64,000 nucleotides of DNA from Streptomyces alboflavus (GTDB lineage Bacteria; Actinomycetota; Actinomycetes; Streptomycetales; Streptomycetaceae): the NCBI RefSeq assembly GCF_000716675.1, contig NZ_JNXT01000017.1:137315-201314 (forward strand), read 5' to 3'. The notes under the pieces were generated by a model. It saw nothing but the letters and a program-made list of their open reading frames with translations. It had not been told where the DNA came from and made no database searches. Shown here piece after piece: positions 33,813 through 42,277 of the stretch; within the stretch, counting starts at the first letter, position 1, and every line of letters starts with the position of its first letter. The position numbers and the translations under genes were made by a program.

Positions 33813-34595
33813 CTGTCCTCGCACTCCCGCCCCGACATCACGGTCGTCATCGCCACCCGGCTCCGGCCCGAACGCCTGGGCTACCTCGCCGAACTGCACA
33901 CCAGCCTGACCCGCCAGACCGTGCCGTGGGAGGCCGTCCTCGTCCTCGACGGGGCCGACCCCGCGCTCCTGCCCGAACCGCTGGCCGCCGATGCCCGCAT
34001 CCGCGTGGTCGAAGTGCCCCGCCCGGTCGGCGCTGCCGCCGCCCGTAACCTGGGCCTGCGCACCGTCCGTACCCCTCTGGTGTGCTACATGGACGACGAC
34101 GATCTCGTGCCGGACGACAGCCTCGCCATCCGGCACCAGAGGATCACCGAGACCGGTCTGGGCTGGGTGGCGGGCTGGAGCGCCGACCTGCACGAAGACG
34201 GCTCCACCACGCTCTGGCGCTGCCCGACGCCGCCCGGCGTGCACCAACCCGGTGACGTGACCGGGTACTGGACCAGTCCCGAGGCGCAGATCCCGCTCGG
34301 CCAGACCATGCTCCTGGCCCGCACCGACCTCGTGATCGCCGCGGGCGGACACGGCGGGCTCCCCGCCGGAGAAGACTTCTTGATGGTCAACGGCGTGACC
34401 AACCTCGCCGCAGGCGAACTGCTTCCGCACGTCGTCTATTTCTATCGGCAGCACTCCGCCCAGATGACCGCCGGCGGCGCTGTGGCCTACCGCAGTCTGC
34501 GGGGTCCTTCGCGCGATTTCGCCTTCCGGCACGGCCGCGCACTGCGCTCCGCGCTGCGGCACGCGCAAACGCGCGGGCAGGAGCTGGTGTCCTGA
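33813..34595 (+). CDS. Family 2-type glycosyltransferase, CTG start
   Basis: 260 aa from CTG 33813 (TGGAG, six-base spacer). Starting at the GTG at 33921 would remove the first strand and helix of the GT-A fold (DITVVIATRLRPERLGYLAEL), so the CTG is strongly favoured. Nucleotide-sugar site: AAAARNLGLR and the DXD-type YMDDDDL (about residue 95). LLARTDLVIAAGGHGG-PAGEDF fits the acceptor side, with ED as the likely catalytic acid. It would transfer a sugar from a nucleotide donor; acceptor unknown. No membrane helix, no Arg tail. Its stop overlaps the next ATG (TGATG). Confidence 0.8.
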   Translation: MSSHSRPDITVVIATRLRPERLGYLAELHTSLTRQTVPWEAVLVLDGADPALLPEPLAADARIRVVEVPRPVGAAAARNLGLRTVRTPLVCYMDDDDLVPDDSLAIRHQRITETGLGWVAGWSADLHEDGSTTLWRCPTPPGVHQPGDVTGYWTSPEAQIPLGQTMLLARTDLVIAAGGHGGLPAGEDFLMVNGVTNLAAGELLPHVVYFYRQHSAQMTAGGAVAYRSLRGPSRDFAFRHGRALRSALRHAQTRGQELVS

Positions 34596-35134
34596 TGGCC
34601 TCCGGCGTCACCCAGGCGACCTTGGACTACCTCGCCCGGCGCCTCAACGACGTCGCCGCTCAACTTCCCACCACGCATGCGGATGTGGACGCAGCGGCGC
34701 TCACCGACGACATCGCCCTGCTCGCCCATCACCTGACCTACGCCGGCGAACGCGCGCAAGAGCGCTTCGCCGACCCCGAGACGGTCCACCTCCCCGAGCG
34801 CCACACTCTGATGCGGCTCGCCGAGGCGATGACCGTGATCACCAGCGCCATGGGTCACCTCACCGAGGCCCTGGACTGCGTGTCGACCGGCTTCTACCGG
34901 GAGGCCATCCCCGGGGTGGAGACCTCGCACCTGCGAGGCGACCCCAAGGCACTGCGGATCATCGCGGCCGAGAAGTGCCGCACGGCCCGGACCCGGCTGA
35001 TCGCCACTGCTGCACAGCTCCACACGGAGACCGGCGGGAGAGCCAAACAGCCCCCGCTGGCCACGGCCCCCGTGGCACCTCCCCCCGTTCCATCCCCGTC
35101 CCCCGCGGTCGCCGTGTCACGGACTGCGCGCTGA
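34595..35134 (+). CDS. Helical protein with Arg tail
   Basis: 179 aa, ATG overlapping the previous stop. Helices at residues 5-140 (LDYLARRLNDVAAQLPTTHADVDAAALTDDIALLAHHLTYAGERAQERF, RLAEAMTVITSAMGHLTEALDCV, EKCRTARTRLIATAAQLHTET). Similar in layout to 30761 and 48665. Ends VSRTAR. Unknown function. Confidence 0.6.
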   Translation: MASGVTQATLDYLARRLNDVAAQLPTTHADVDAAALTDDIALLAHHLTYAGERAQERFADPETVHLPERHTLMRLAEAMTVITSAMGHLTEALDCVSTGFYREAIPGVETSHLRGDPKALRIIAAEKCRTARTRLIATAAQLHTETGGRAKQPPLATAPVAPPPVPSPSPAVAVSRTAR

Positions 35135-35147
35135 CCACCTGGACCCC

Positions 35148-36317
35148 ATGTCGCCCACACCACCCACGCAAATCATCCTCAGCACCAGCCGCGCCAACGG
35201 GCTCGTCGCCATCCCCTACGGCGAGGAGCACCGCCGAGCCACCAGCGCCCTGGAAGAAGCCGGATTCCACCGGATCCACGGCGGCGCCTTCGCCGCGCCA
35301 CTGGCCGACTGGCCGGCCACCCGTCAAATGGCCAGCGCCCTGGTGCACCGCGCCCGCGAGCACGGCGCGACCATCACCACCAGCCCCCGTCCCTACCTCG
35401 CGGACTTCGGCGACGACCTCGCTGCCCAACTGCCCGGCACCTGGAGCGCGCAGCTGGAGCTCTACTACCACCCCGTGGTGCAAGAGGACCTCATCGGCCC
35501 GCTGTGGGACAGCGGAGACCTCCTCCAGGCGCTGCTCCACGACCCCGTACCCGCCGCCGTTGTCCTCAAGAACGGGATGGGCACCGAACTACTGCTGATC
35601 GAACGCCCCGGGCACAGCAGCAGATACCTCCTGGGCGCCTTCGCGACCGAGGAGTACGACGACAACTGGGAGGAGCCGAATGCGCCCCGCAGCATCGTGC
35701 TGCCAGGCGACCCGGACCTCGCAGCTCGCGCCGTCGCCACCTCGTTCCTGCCCTCCTACAGCCGGGCCCTGCACCAGCGTCGGCTCGACACGGTCCTGCG
35801 CGCACTGGAGCGCATCCGGGCCGAGTACGAGACCCTGCAGGCCATCAAGGCGTCCGGCCGCTACAGCGACGGCGTACCGCTCGCCGACGCCCGGATGATT
35901 CCCGAGATGGAGCGCACGTTCGCCGACTTCGCCTGGCTCTCCTTCCGCGACGTCCTTGAGCACGCTCCCGTCCTGCTCAGCCGGTGCCGCCCTGCCATGA
36001 CCCCCTGGCCCCAGGACGCCGCCGCGCTGGAGCGTCTGCGCACAGCAATCGCCGACAGCCAGGACACGCGGGACGAGGACAAGGCCCTGAGCGGCGTCCT
36101 GTTCTCCGTCGACGGGTGGAAACAGGCTCGCAGCCGCTTCGGGGTCGCAGCCCTGCCCGCGATCGAGACCTGGCTCGCCGACAGCGAGACGTTCGAGCGC
36201 CAGGCCCGCGCCGCCGTCCCGGGCGGACCGGTGGCGCTGGCCGCGCCGAGCCCGCGCTTGCTCACCGCCCGCCCGGCACCCCCCGCCGTGCCCCGGTCTT
36301 CCGCGGCGCACCGCTGA
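35148..36317 (+). CDS. Small domain plus LPGxW protein with long helical C terminus
   Basis: 389 aa from ATG 35148. Residues 4-80 are the recurrent small domain (IILSTSRANGLVAIPYGEEHRRATSALEEAGFHRIHGGAFAAPL...RQMASALVHRAREHGATITTS). Residues 85-205 are the LPGxW domain (DDLAAQLPGTWSAQLELYYH, LWDSGDLLQALLHDPVPAAVVLKNG-GTELLLIERP, SFLPSYSRAL). The rest is helical. Paralogue of 37161. Ends RSSAAHR. Unknown function; the two-domain pair also occurs in reverse order elsewhere in the window. Confidence 0.65.
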   Translation: MSPTPPTQIILSTSRANGLVAIPYGEEHRRATSALEEAGFHRIHGGAFAAPLADWPATRQMASALVHRAREHGATITTSPRPYLADFGDDLAAQLPGTWSAQLELYYHPVVQEDLIGPLWDSGDLLQALLHDPVPAAVVLKNGMGTELLLIERPGHSSRYLLGAFATEEYDDNWEEPNAPRSIVLPGDPDLAARAVATSFLPSYSRALHQRRLDTVLRALERIRAEYETLQAIKASGRYSDGVPLADARMIPEMERTFADFAWLSFRDVLEHAPVLLSRCRPAMTPWPQDAAALERLRTAIADSQDTRDEDKALSGVLFSVDGWKQARSRFGVAALPAIETWLADSETFERQARAAVPGGPVALAAPSPRLLTARPAPPAVPRSSAAHR

Positions 36318-36339
36318 CCCCGCAGAAAGGATCCGCCTT

Positions 36340-36786
36340 CTGTCCGACCACTTCCACTTCGCTGTCCACCCCGAACACGGCTTCGTCGCCGCCCCCACCG
36401 CCGCCATCACCCCGCACCTGGCCGAGTGGTTCCTCACCCGCGAGCAGTTCGAGCCCGTCCCCGACCTGCCGGGCCTGTACCGGCTCACCCAACCGGAACA
36501 GGACGGCCAGCGCCGCACCCGCCAGGCCGTGCAGGACCTGCGCCGACACGGCTTCGCCGTGCAGGCCGACTACTCCCTGGACCCCGCGATCACCCCCGGG
36601 CCCGCCCGCCCGTACCTGCGCAACGGGCTGCTCGAGCGACGCCAGCGCATCGCCCAGGCCGCCGCGGCCACCTCGCCGCAGCGCGCCCCCGCGCTGTCCA
36701 CCGCCCCAGCGCAGCCCTCGGCGCAACCGGCTGCGGTCCCCGTCGCCGGACCTACCCACGGCGTCGGGCCGGGCAGGGGACGGTGA
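36340..36786 (+). CDS. Stand-alone recurrent small domain, CTG start
   Basis: 148 aa from CTG 36340 (AAAGGA, eight-base spacer); no conventional start is available before residue 64. Residues 3-82 are the small domain: FHFAVHPEHGFVAAPTAAITPHLAEWFLTREQFEPVPDLPGLYRLTQP...TRQAVQDLRRHGFAVQADYSLD. The remainder is linker ending GPGRGR. Its stop overlaps the next GTG. Confidence 0.7.
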   Translation: MSDHFHFAVHPEHGFVAAPTAAITPHLAEWFLTREQFEPVPDLPGLYRLTQPEQDGQRRTRQAVQDLRRHGFAVQADYSLDPAITPGPARPYLRNGLLERRQRIAQAAAATSPQRAPALSTAPAQPSAQPAAVPVAGPTHGVGPGRGR

Positions 36787-37139
36787 GCGTGAGCGCCGAG
36801 CCCATCCGCATCGCCCGCAAACGCGGCGGCGAGGTCGAAGTCGAAGGCCCGGTCGATGAGTTCGCTGCCCAGATCCTCGACCGCGCGGGGTTCATCTTCC
36901 GCCCGGCCTTGGGCGGCGTGTGGATCCGGCTGCACTTCGACACCGGCCAGGAGCGCGAGAACCAGAAGGCCACCCACGCCGCCCGGATGCTCAGCGCCGC
37001 GGGCTACCAGGTCGACCTCGACCCGAACCTGCTCCCCGCCGCCGGGCACCGCGCGCCGGTGAACTGGTGGCCACCGCGCACCGGCACCGCCATGGCAGCG
37101 CAGCCCGCGCCCAACTCCACGCAGCGGCCCCGACGCTGA
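36783..37139 (+). CDS. Stand-alone recurrent small domain
   Basis: 118 aa, GTG overlapping the previous stop. Residues 6-92 are the small domain: IRIARKRGGEVEVEGPVDEFAAQILDRAGFIFRPALGGVWIRLHFDTG...AARMLSAAGYQVDLDPNLL. Short tail ends TQRPRR. With 36340 it forms an adjacent pair of one-domain proteins between the two LPGxW proteins. Confidence 0.65.
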   Translation: MSVSAEPIRIARKRGGEVEVEGPVDEFAAQILDRAGFIFRPALGGVWIRLHFDTGQERENQKATHAARMLSAAGYQVDLDPNLLPAAGHRAPVNWWPPRTGTAMAAQPAPNSTQRPRR

Positions 37140-37160
37140 CTTCCCACGACACAAGGCACC

Positions 37161-38171
37161 ATGACCCCATCCGCCAAGATCACGTTGTACCTCAGCGCCC
37201 GCGGCAAGATCATCGCCCTGCCGAGCGGGACCGGCCGCAGGTGGGCTGAGACCGCCCTCGACCTGTCCGGCTTCACCCAGAATCACGATCAGATCCACAC
37301 CCTGGCGCTGGATGACCAGGCCCAGGCGCGCCAAGCCCTCACGCATCTCCACCAGGCCGCCCGCGACTGCCAGGTGACCGTGACCACTCACCCCCGCCCC
37401 TACCTCGGCGATGTCGCCGAGGCGATCGTGGCGGCGCTGCCCGGTCACTGGATGGCAGAGGTCGAGCCCTTGCGAGAGCAGCAGGACCAGCACTACCTGC
37501 GGGACTACTTGTGGGAGACCGGCACGCTCCACGGCCTCCTTCAGACGAACAGTCTCGGCTTCGCGGCGATCCTCCGTGACGGCGGCGGCACCGAGCTGCT
37601 GCTGGCCGAACGGCCCTCGGACGGCTCGTACATCGTCGCCGCCCTGACCCCGAGCCCTGATCACGTCCGCGTGACAGGTCCGGCTCCGCGCAGCGTCATC
37701 GCGTCCGACGCCCGGCTCGCCGCCCGGTTCATCCAGACCCGGCTGCTGCCCGACTACGAGCGGGCCGTCCATCTCTCACGGCTGGACGAGGCGGAGGAGG
37801 ACCTGCGCTGGGCTCAGGAGCACGGACCGGGGACGTACGACACCGTGGACCTGGAGGCAGCGCTGTACCGGTTCCGCACCCACGCCACCGCGTTCATCGC
37901 CACCCTGCGCGCGAGCACGCCGCTCTCGACCGAGCAGGCCATCTTCCTCGATCGCATGGAGGACGGCCTGCGTCTCGACGAACTGGAGGACCCGGATCCC
38001 GAGGCCCTCGCCGATGCGGGAGCGGTGTGGCTCATCGACGGCGAGGAGCTGATCGAGATGACCCGCGCCGCCACACCCCCTGCCCCCGTCACCCCGGCAA
38101 AGCCCAAGGCACTGACCGCAGCCACGCTGCCCCCGCCGGCAGTTGTCACCGCCCACGGTGTGCGCCGCTGA
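37161..38171 (+). CDS. Small domain plus LPGxW protein
   Basis: 336 aa from ATG 37161. Small domain at 4-82 (ITLYLSARGKIIALPSGTGRRWAETALDLSGF...ARQALTHLHQAARDCQVTVTTH), LPGxW domain at 85-200 (AEAIVAALPGHWMAEVEP, LRDYLWETGTLHGLLQTNS, GTELLLAERP, RLLPDYERAV), then an acidic helical part. Paralogue of 35148 with its own helical extension. Ends AHGVRR. Function unknown. Confidence 0.65.
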   Translation: MTPSAKITLYLSARGKIIALPSGTGRRWAETALDLSGFTQNHDQIHTLALDDQAQARQALTHLHQAARDCQVTVTTHPRPYLGDVAEAIVAALPGHWMAEVEPLREQQDQHYLRDYLWETGTLHGLLQTNSLGFAAILRDGGGTELLLAERPSDGSYIVAALTPSPDHVRVTGPAPRSVIASDARLAARFIQTRLLPDYERAVHLSRLDEAEEDLRWAQEHGPGTYDTVDLEAALYRFRTHATAFIATLRASTPLSTEQAIFLDRMEDGLRLDELEDPDPEALADAGAVWLIDGEELIEMTRAATPPAPVTPAKPKALTAATLPPPAVVTAHGVRR

Positions 38172-38213
38172 ACCCCGCACGCCGCCACCGCGCACCCTGT
38201 CCCGGAGCACCCC

Positions 38214-39383
38214 ATCACCGACACCCCCGCCGAAGACCTCGGCACTGCCCTCGACGAACTGCAGACCTTTCAGACGCAGTTCGCGCTGATCCACAGCCGC
38301 TACGAGCGCGCCTGGTCCCACGCGGCCGGTGCCGCAGATGCATCGCACGCCGCAGCAGTCATTGCGCGCGGCAGGCGCCAAGACGGCGCCGAGGCGTTCG
38401 AGCGCCACGTGCTGCCGCACACGACCACGCTGCTGGCCGCCGCGCGGAGCGCCGTGGACGCCATGCCGCCGGCCCGCCACCATGCGGCCTGGCGCGAGCT
38501 GATCGACGACATGGCCCACGCCGCCGACCAGATCCACCGCATCCGTTCGGCGCCCGCCGGCCAGGACGAGCCCGATGCTTCCCGTGTCCGCCACCTCCAG
38601 TTGTGGCCCTACGTGCTGGCCTGGGCCGAGAGGTCCTTCATCATCGGTGACCTCGCCGGACAGCACCGCCCCGTCGCCCCACCCCTGAGCGGTGAAGAGC
38701 TTCGGCTCTGGCAGGGCCGTGCGCAAGCAGCTTGGCAGCGCGGCGACTTGGACACGACGGATGTCTGGTACAGCGCCAGCAACGAGCTGATCACTCTGGC
38801 ATATCTCGTCGAGCAGGGCGAGCAGACGGTGGTGGTCCTGGCGGGCGAACTCGGCAGCGAGCAGATGCGGGTCCTGAGCCACTACGACTCCGTGAACAAG
38901 GCAGTCGAAGCGGCCCCGCCCGCAGTGCCCGCAGGGGTCCTGCACCCGGACATCGCTCCCTTCGCACCCCAGGCCCCCGCAGCGGAGACCCCGGTTGCCA
39001 AGCTGGTCCGGCAGGTCGACGAGGCGCGGCACACCGGGGACATCTACATGGCCCTGCTCGACGCCGTGGATGACTCCGGCTTCTCCCGCGGTCCGCTGCC
39101 CCGCCTGTCCGAACTCCTGGACCGGGCGGCGAAGTTCGCCGACGCACTGGAGACGAAGCAGGGCCAGCACTCCGCCGCCCGCCTGTCCGTGCTCGCGCGG
39201 CAACTGGGCGCGCTGAAGGAGGAAATCGAGTCCGCCGCGGAGAGCCTCGGGGCCGGCGTCCTGCCACCCCACCGCACTCCACGCCCCGTCTTCCACACCC
39301 TCCCCACGCCCCCGGCACCGCCAACCGCACCGCCCGCCGGACCGACCGCGCCCAACAGCCCCGGCCCTGCCCGCCGCCGCTAG
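38214..39383 (+). CDS. Long helical protein, ATC start
   Basis: 389 aa from ATC 38214, preceded by CCGGAG and a six-base spacer. The only usual start, GTG 38409, would drop 65 residues that are plainly coding (LGTALDELQTFQTQFALIHSRYERAWSHAAG). Nearly all helix; residues 270-350 again helical (LLDRAAKFADALETKQ, LARQLGALKEEIESAAESL). A Pro-rich tail ends GPARRR. No family recognised. Confidence 0.7.
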   Translation: MTDTPAEDLGTALDELQTFQTQFALIHSRYERAWSHAAGAADASHAAAVIARGRRQDGAEAFERHVLPHTTTLLAAARSAVDAMPPARHHAAWRELIDDMAHAADQIHRIRSAPAGQDEPDASRVRHLQLWPYVLAWAERSFIIGDLAGQHRPVAPPLSGEELRLWQGRAQAAWQRGDLDTTDVWYSASNELITLAYLVEQGEQTVVVLAGELGSEQMRVLSHYDSVNKAVEAAPPAVPAGVLHPDIAPFAPQAPAAETPVAKLVRQVDEARHTGDIYMALLDAVDDSGFSRGPLPRLSELLDRAAKFADALETKQGQHSAARLSVLARQLGALKEEIESAAESLGAGVLPPHRTPRPVFHTLPTPPAPPTAPPAGPTAPNSPGPARRR

Positions 39384-39422
39384 CACCCACGCACCGGGGT
39401 GTCCCACCACAGAAAGCACGCG

Positions 39423-40664
39423 TTGACCTCCACCACCGGCTCCGGCCCGCTGCTCGCGCAACGCCACGTCGCCCGCCTGCTGTTCGGCACACTGATCGGG
39501 AGACTCCCTAATGGCATGGCTCCCGTCGCGATCCTCCTCCTCGTCGCCGACCAGGGCGGATCGCTGAAGACGGGCGGCCTGCTGTGTGCGCTGTACGGAC
39601 TGGCCTCCGCCGTCGGGCAGCCGGCCCTGGGCCGGATGGTCGACCGCCGCGGACAGACTCTGGTCACCGCGACGGCGGTCCTGCTCACCACCGTCTGCCT
39701 GCTGGCCCTGCCGATGGTCGAGGTTGCCGCCCGGCCCGGCCTGGCCGCCGCTCTTGTCGCGCTTGCCGGGCTGAGCACCCCGCCGCTGGAAGCAGGACTG
39801 CGGGCCCTGTGGCCCGTGGTCCTGCCCGACGAGGCGCGGCGCCGGGCCGCGCTCGCGCTCGACACCGGCGCCCAGGGACTGATCTACGTCACCGGGCCGC
39901 CGCTGGTCGCCGTGCTGTCCACGACGGCGGGACCGCGCACCGCGATGGTGGTGAGCGCCGCGCTCGGACTGCTCGGCGCCGCCGTGGTGCTCAGTGCCGC
40001 GCCCTCGCGCCGCTGGCGCCCGGCTCCCGCACCCCAGCGCACTGGGACGCTCGGGCCCCTCACGCACGCGGGGCTGCGGTGGTTGTTCGTCGCGGTGAGC
40101 GGCGTCGGTTTCGCCCTGGGAGCGATGAACGTGTGGGCAGTCGCCCTCGCCGACCAGCTCCGGATGGACCTGTTGTCCGGGCTCATCCCCGCCGCGCTGT
40201 CCACCGGCAGCCTCGTCGGCGGCTTCCTGTACGGGCGGCGCACCTGGCCCGGCACGCTCACCGCGCAACTTCTCTCGGCGGCCCTGCTGTTCGCCGTCGG
40301 ATGGCTCCCGCTGATGGCCGCCACCGGGCCCGTCTCGGCCATCGTGCTGACGGCAGTACCGGGTCTGCTGCTCACCGCCGTGATCACCTCGGCGTTCCTG
40401 ACGGTGGACGCCCTCGCCCCGCCCGGCACCACCACCGAGGCGTACGCCTGGCTGATCGCCGCCGTCGGCACCGGCCAGGCCGCCGGGACCGCCCTGTCCG
40501 GCGCGCTCGCCGAGCACCCCCTGATCGGCCCGGCTCTTCCCGCCGCCGGCGCCGTGCTCGCCCTCACCGTCCTGCTCGCCGCGCGCCGCCATCTCGCCGT
40601 CCTCGGCGCCACCGCTCGCCGCCGGGGCAGGCACCGCCGCACACCGACTCACGCCGCCCGCTGA
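39423..40664 (+). CDS. MFS transporter
   Basis: 413 aa from TTG 39423, chosen over an upstream in-frame GTG because the extension is poor. Twelve hydrophobic segments, with the TM2-TM3 loop LGRMVDRRGQTLV. Same general class as the exporter at 10954, but the two are not close copies. Ends RRTPTHAAR, a basic end resembling the array tails though common in MFS proteins too. Proton-linked efflux of an unknown substrate. Confidence 0.8.
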   Translation: MTSTTGSGPLLAQRHVARLLFGTLIGRLPNGMAPVAILLLVADQGGSLKTGGLLCALYGLASAVGQPALGRMVDRRGQTLVTATAVLLTTVCLLALPMVEVAARPGLAAALVALAGLSTPPLEAGLRALWPVVLPDEARRRAALALDTGAQGLIYVTGPPLVAVLSTTAGPRTAMVVSAALGLLGAAVVLSAAPSRRWRPAPAPQRTGTLGPLTHAGLRWLFVAVSGVGFALGAMNVWAVALADQLRMDLLSGLIPAALSTGSLVGGFLYGRRTWPGTLTAQLLSAALLFAVGWLPLMAATGPVSAIVLTAVPGLLLTAVITSAFLTVDALAPPGTTTEAYAWLIAAVGTGQAAGTALSGALAEHPLIGPALPAAGAVLALTVLLAARRHLAVLGATARRRGRHRRTPTHAAR

Positions 40665-40694
40665 ACACCCGCCACCACAGATAGGAGACCCGCA

Positions 40695-41059
40695 TTGCCC
40701 GAAGCACCAGCAGAGCCGTTCATGACGATCCGGCACGCCATCACCGGCGAGATCACCACCACCGGCTACAACGCCGCCGCCCGGCGGATCCTCCTCCAGG
40801 ACGGCTTCGAAGAGACGCCAGGCTGCGCCTGCCGAGCGACGGAACCCGGTACGGAGCAGACGCACGGGCCTGCTCAGCAGCCAGCGAGCTGCTCGTCGCC
40901 GGCCTCCTGCACCTGGACCGAGCCCTCGGTCGGCCGGTGAGCGCCGACGGTACGCCCCGGTTGGCCCGGTCGCCGATGTCGGCGCCGTCCGTGATCCGCT
41001 CCGAGAGAGGCCAGCCTCTCCAGCGCATCGCCAACCCCGCCCGCACCCGCACCTGTTGA
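40695..41059 (+). pseudogene. Recurrent small-domain gene broken by a frameshift
   Basis: TTG 40695 after TAGGAGACCCGCA. The first 42 codons (MTIRHAITGEITTTGYNAAARRILLQDGFEETPG) are the first half of the small domain. Near 40820 the coding-like frame moves: from CTG 40823 the other frame gives LRLPSDGTRYGADARA, SELLVAGLLHLDRALGRP and runs to TGA at 41059, completing the domain, while the original frame stops at 40940 in Cys/Ser-rich nonsense. Either a decayed gene or one base lost in sequencing. Confidence 0.6.
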
Positions 41060-41071
41060 AGGATCCTCGTT

Positions 41072-42277
41072 TTGACCACACCCGGAACGCGCACCAGTCC
41101 CGCGCGCACCAAGGGCGGCGAACTACGGGCCAAGGTGGCCCGGCTGCTGGCCGACCGGCCGGCGGACACGCTCACCATCGGGGACATGGCCAGGCAGCTG
41201 GGCCACTCCCACGGCGCCGTCCGCAACGCCGCCCTCACCCTGGTACGACGCGGCGAGGCCGACCAAGGCGGAACCGGACAACCGGAGTTCCGCGCGAGCG
41301 CGAAAACCGCCGCCGCCGCGCAGACCGCTGTGATCAGCCCACCGGGCACCCACTCGCCCCGCGCCCAGGCGGCCACGACCCGCACGGCCATTCCCGCAGC
41401 AGCCACGCCCCGCCAGACCGGCCCGATCCGCCGCGCGGGGGGCCAGATCTACCACCCCCGGGAGCTGGCCGATCTGCCCGACGTCGAGGCGTTGAATCGC
41501 TTGCGCGACGCCGACGTGCCGGTGCTGCTCTACGGCCCTCCGGGCACCGGCAAGACGAGTCTGGTCGAGGCGGCGTTCCCGGACCTGCTCACCGTCGCCG
41601 GTGACGGCGACACCACGGTCGGCGACCTGATCGGCGAGTACACACAGGACGACGCGGGAGCCTACGTCTTCCAGTACGGGCCGCTGGTCACCGCGATGAC
41701 CGAGGGCCGCGCCCTGCTGATCGACGATGCCACCTTGATCTCACCGAAGGTGCTGGCGGCGCTGTATCCCGCGATGGACGGGCGCCGGCAGATCCAGGTC
41801 AAGGCCCACAAGGGCGAGACCATCAAGGCCGAGCCGGGCTTCTACGTGGTGGCGGGCCACAATCCCGGCGTCCACGGGGCGGTGTTGACGGAGGCGCTCG
41901 CGAGCCGGTTCAGCGTGCAGATCCAGATCGGCACGGACTATGACCTCGCCCTGGCGCTGAGGATCGATGCCCGGGTGGTCCGGGTCGCCCGACACCTCGC
42001 CCACCAGGTCGAACTCGGCGAGCTGGGCTGGGCCCCCCAACTGCGAGAGCTGCTCAGCTACCAGAAGACCGAGGCCGTCCTCGGCACCAACGCCGCGCTC
42101 GCGAACCTCGTCGGCATCGCTCCCCCGGAGGATCGCGACATCGTCGCCGACGCCGTCATCAAGGCTGTCGGCGTCAAGAAGATCGCGCCCCTCACCCTCG
42201 GCAAGCAGCTCCCCGCCTCGGCCGCCCGGCAGCCCCCAGGCAGCACCGGCTCCGCACAACGGGGCCGCCCGCGATGA
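41072..42277 (+). CDS. MoxR-type AAA ATPase with N-terminal HTH
   Basis: 401 aa from TTG 41072. Residues 8-60 look like a helix-turn-helix (LRAKVARLLADRPADTLTIGDMARQLGHSHGAVRNAALTLVRRGEA). Residues 125-385 are a MoxR-like AAA+: Walker A YGPPGTGKTSLV, Walker B ALLIDDATLI (an Asp-Asp-Ala where most MoxR have DEI), VVAGHNPG, ASRFSVQIQI. MoxR ATPases work as chaperones with vWA proteins, as here: its stop overlaps the next gene's ATG. The HTH fusion is unusual. Ends QRGRPR. Confidence 0.85.
   Translation: MTTPGTRTSPARTKGGELRAKVARLLADRPADTLTIGDMARQLGHSHGAVRNAALTLVRRGEADQGGTGQPEFRASAKTAAAAQTAVISPPGTHSPRAQAATTRTAIPAAATPRQTGPIRRAGGQIYHPRELADLPDVEALNRLRDADVPVLLYGPPGTGKTSLVEAAFPDLLTVAGDGDTTVGDLIGEYTQDDAGAYVFQYGPLVTAMTEGRALLIDDATLISPKVLAALYPAMDGRRQIQVKAHKGETIKAEPGFYVVAGHNPGVHGAVLTEALASRFSVQIQIGTDYDLALALRIDARVVRVARHLAHQVELGELGWAPQLRELLSYQKTEAVLGTNAALANLVGIAPPEDRDIVADAVIKAVGVKKIAPLTLGKQLPASAARQPPGSTGSAQRGRPR

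Noticed and set aside
37776..41081. Very long minus-strand open frame (about 1100 codons)
   Set aside because: It runs antisense to four well-supported plus-strand genes, is Gly/Arg/Gln-rich without any domain, and arises from GC-rich wobble on the coding strand.
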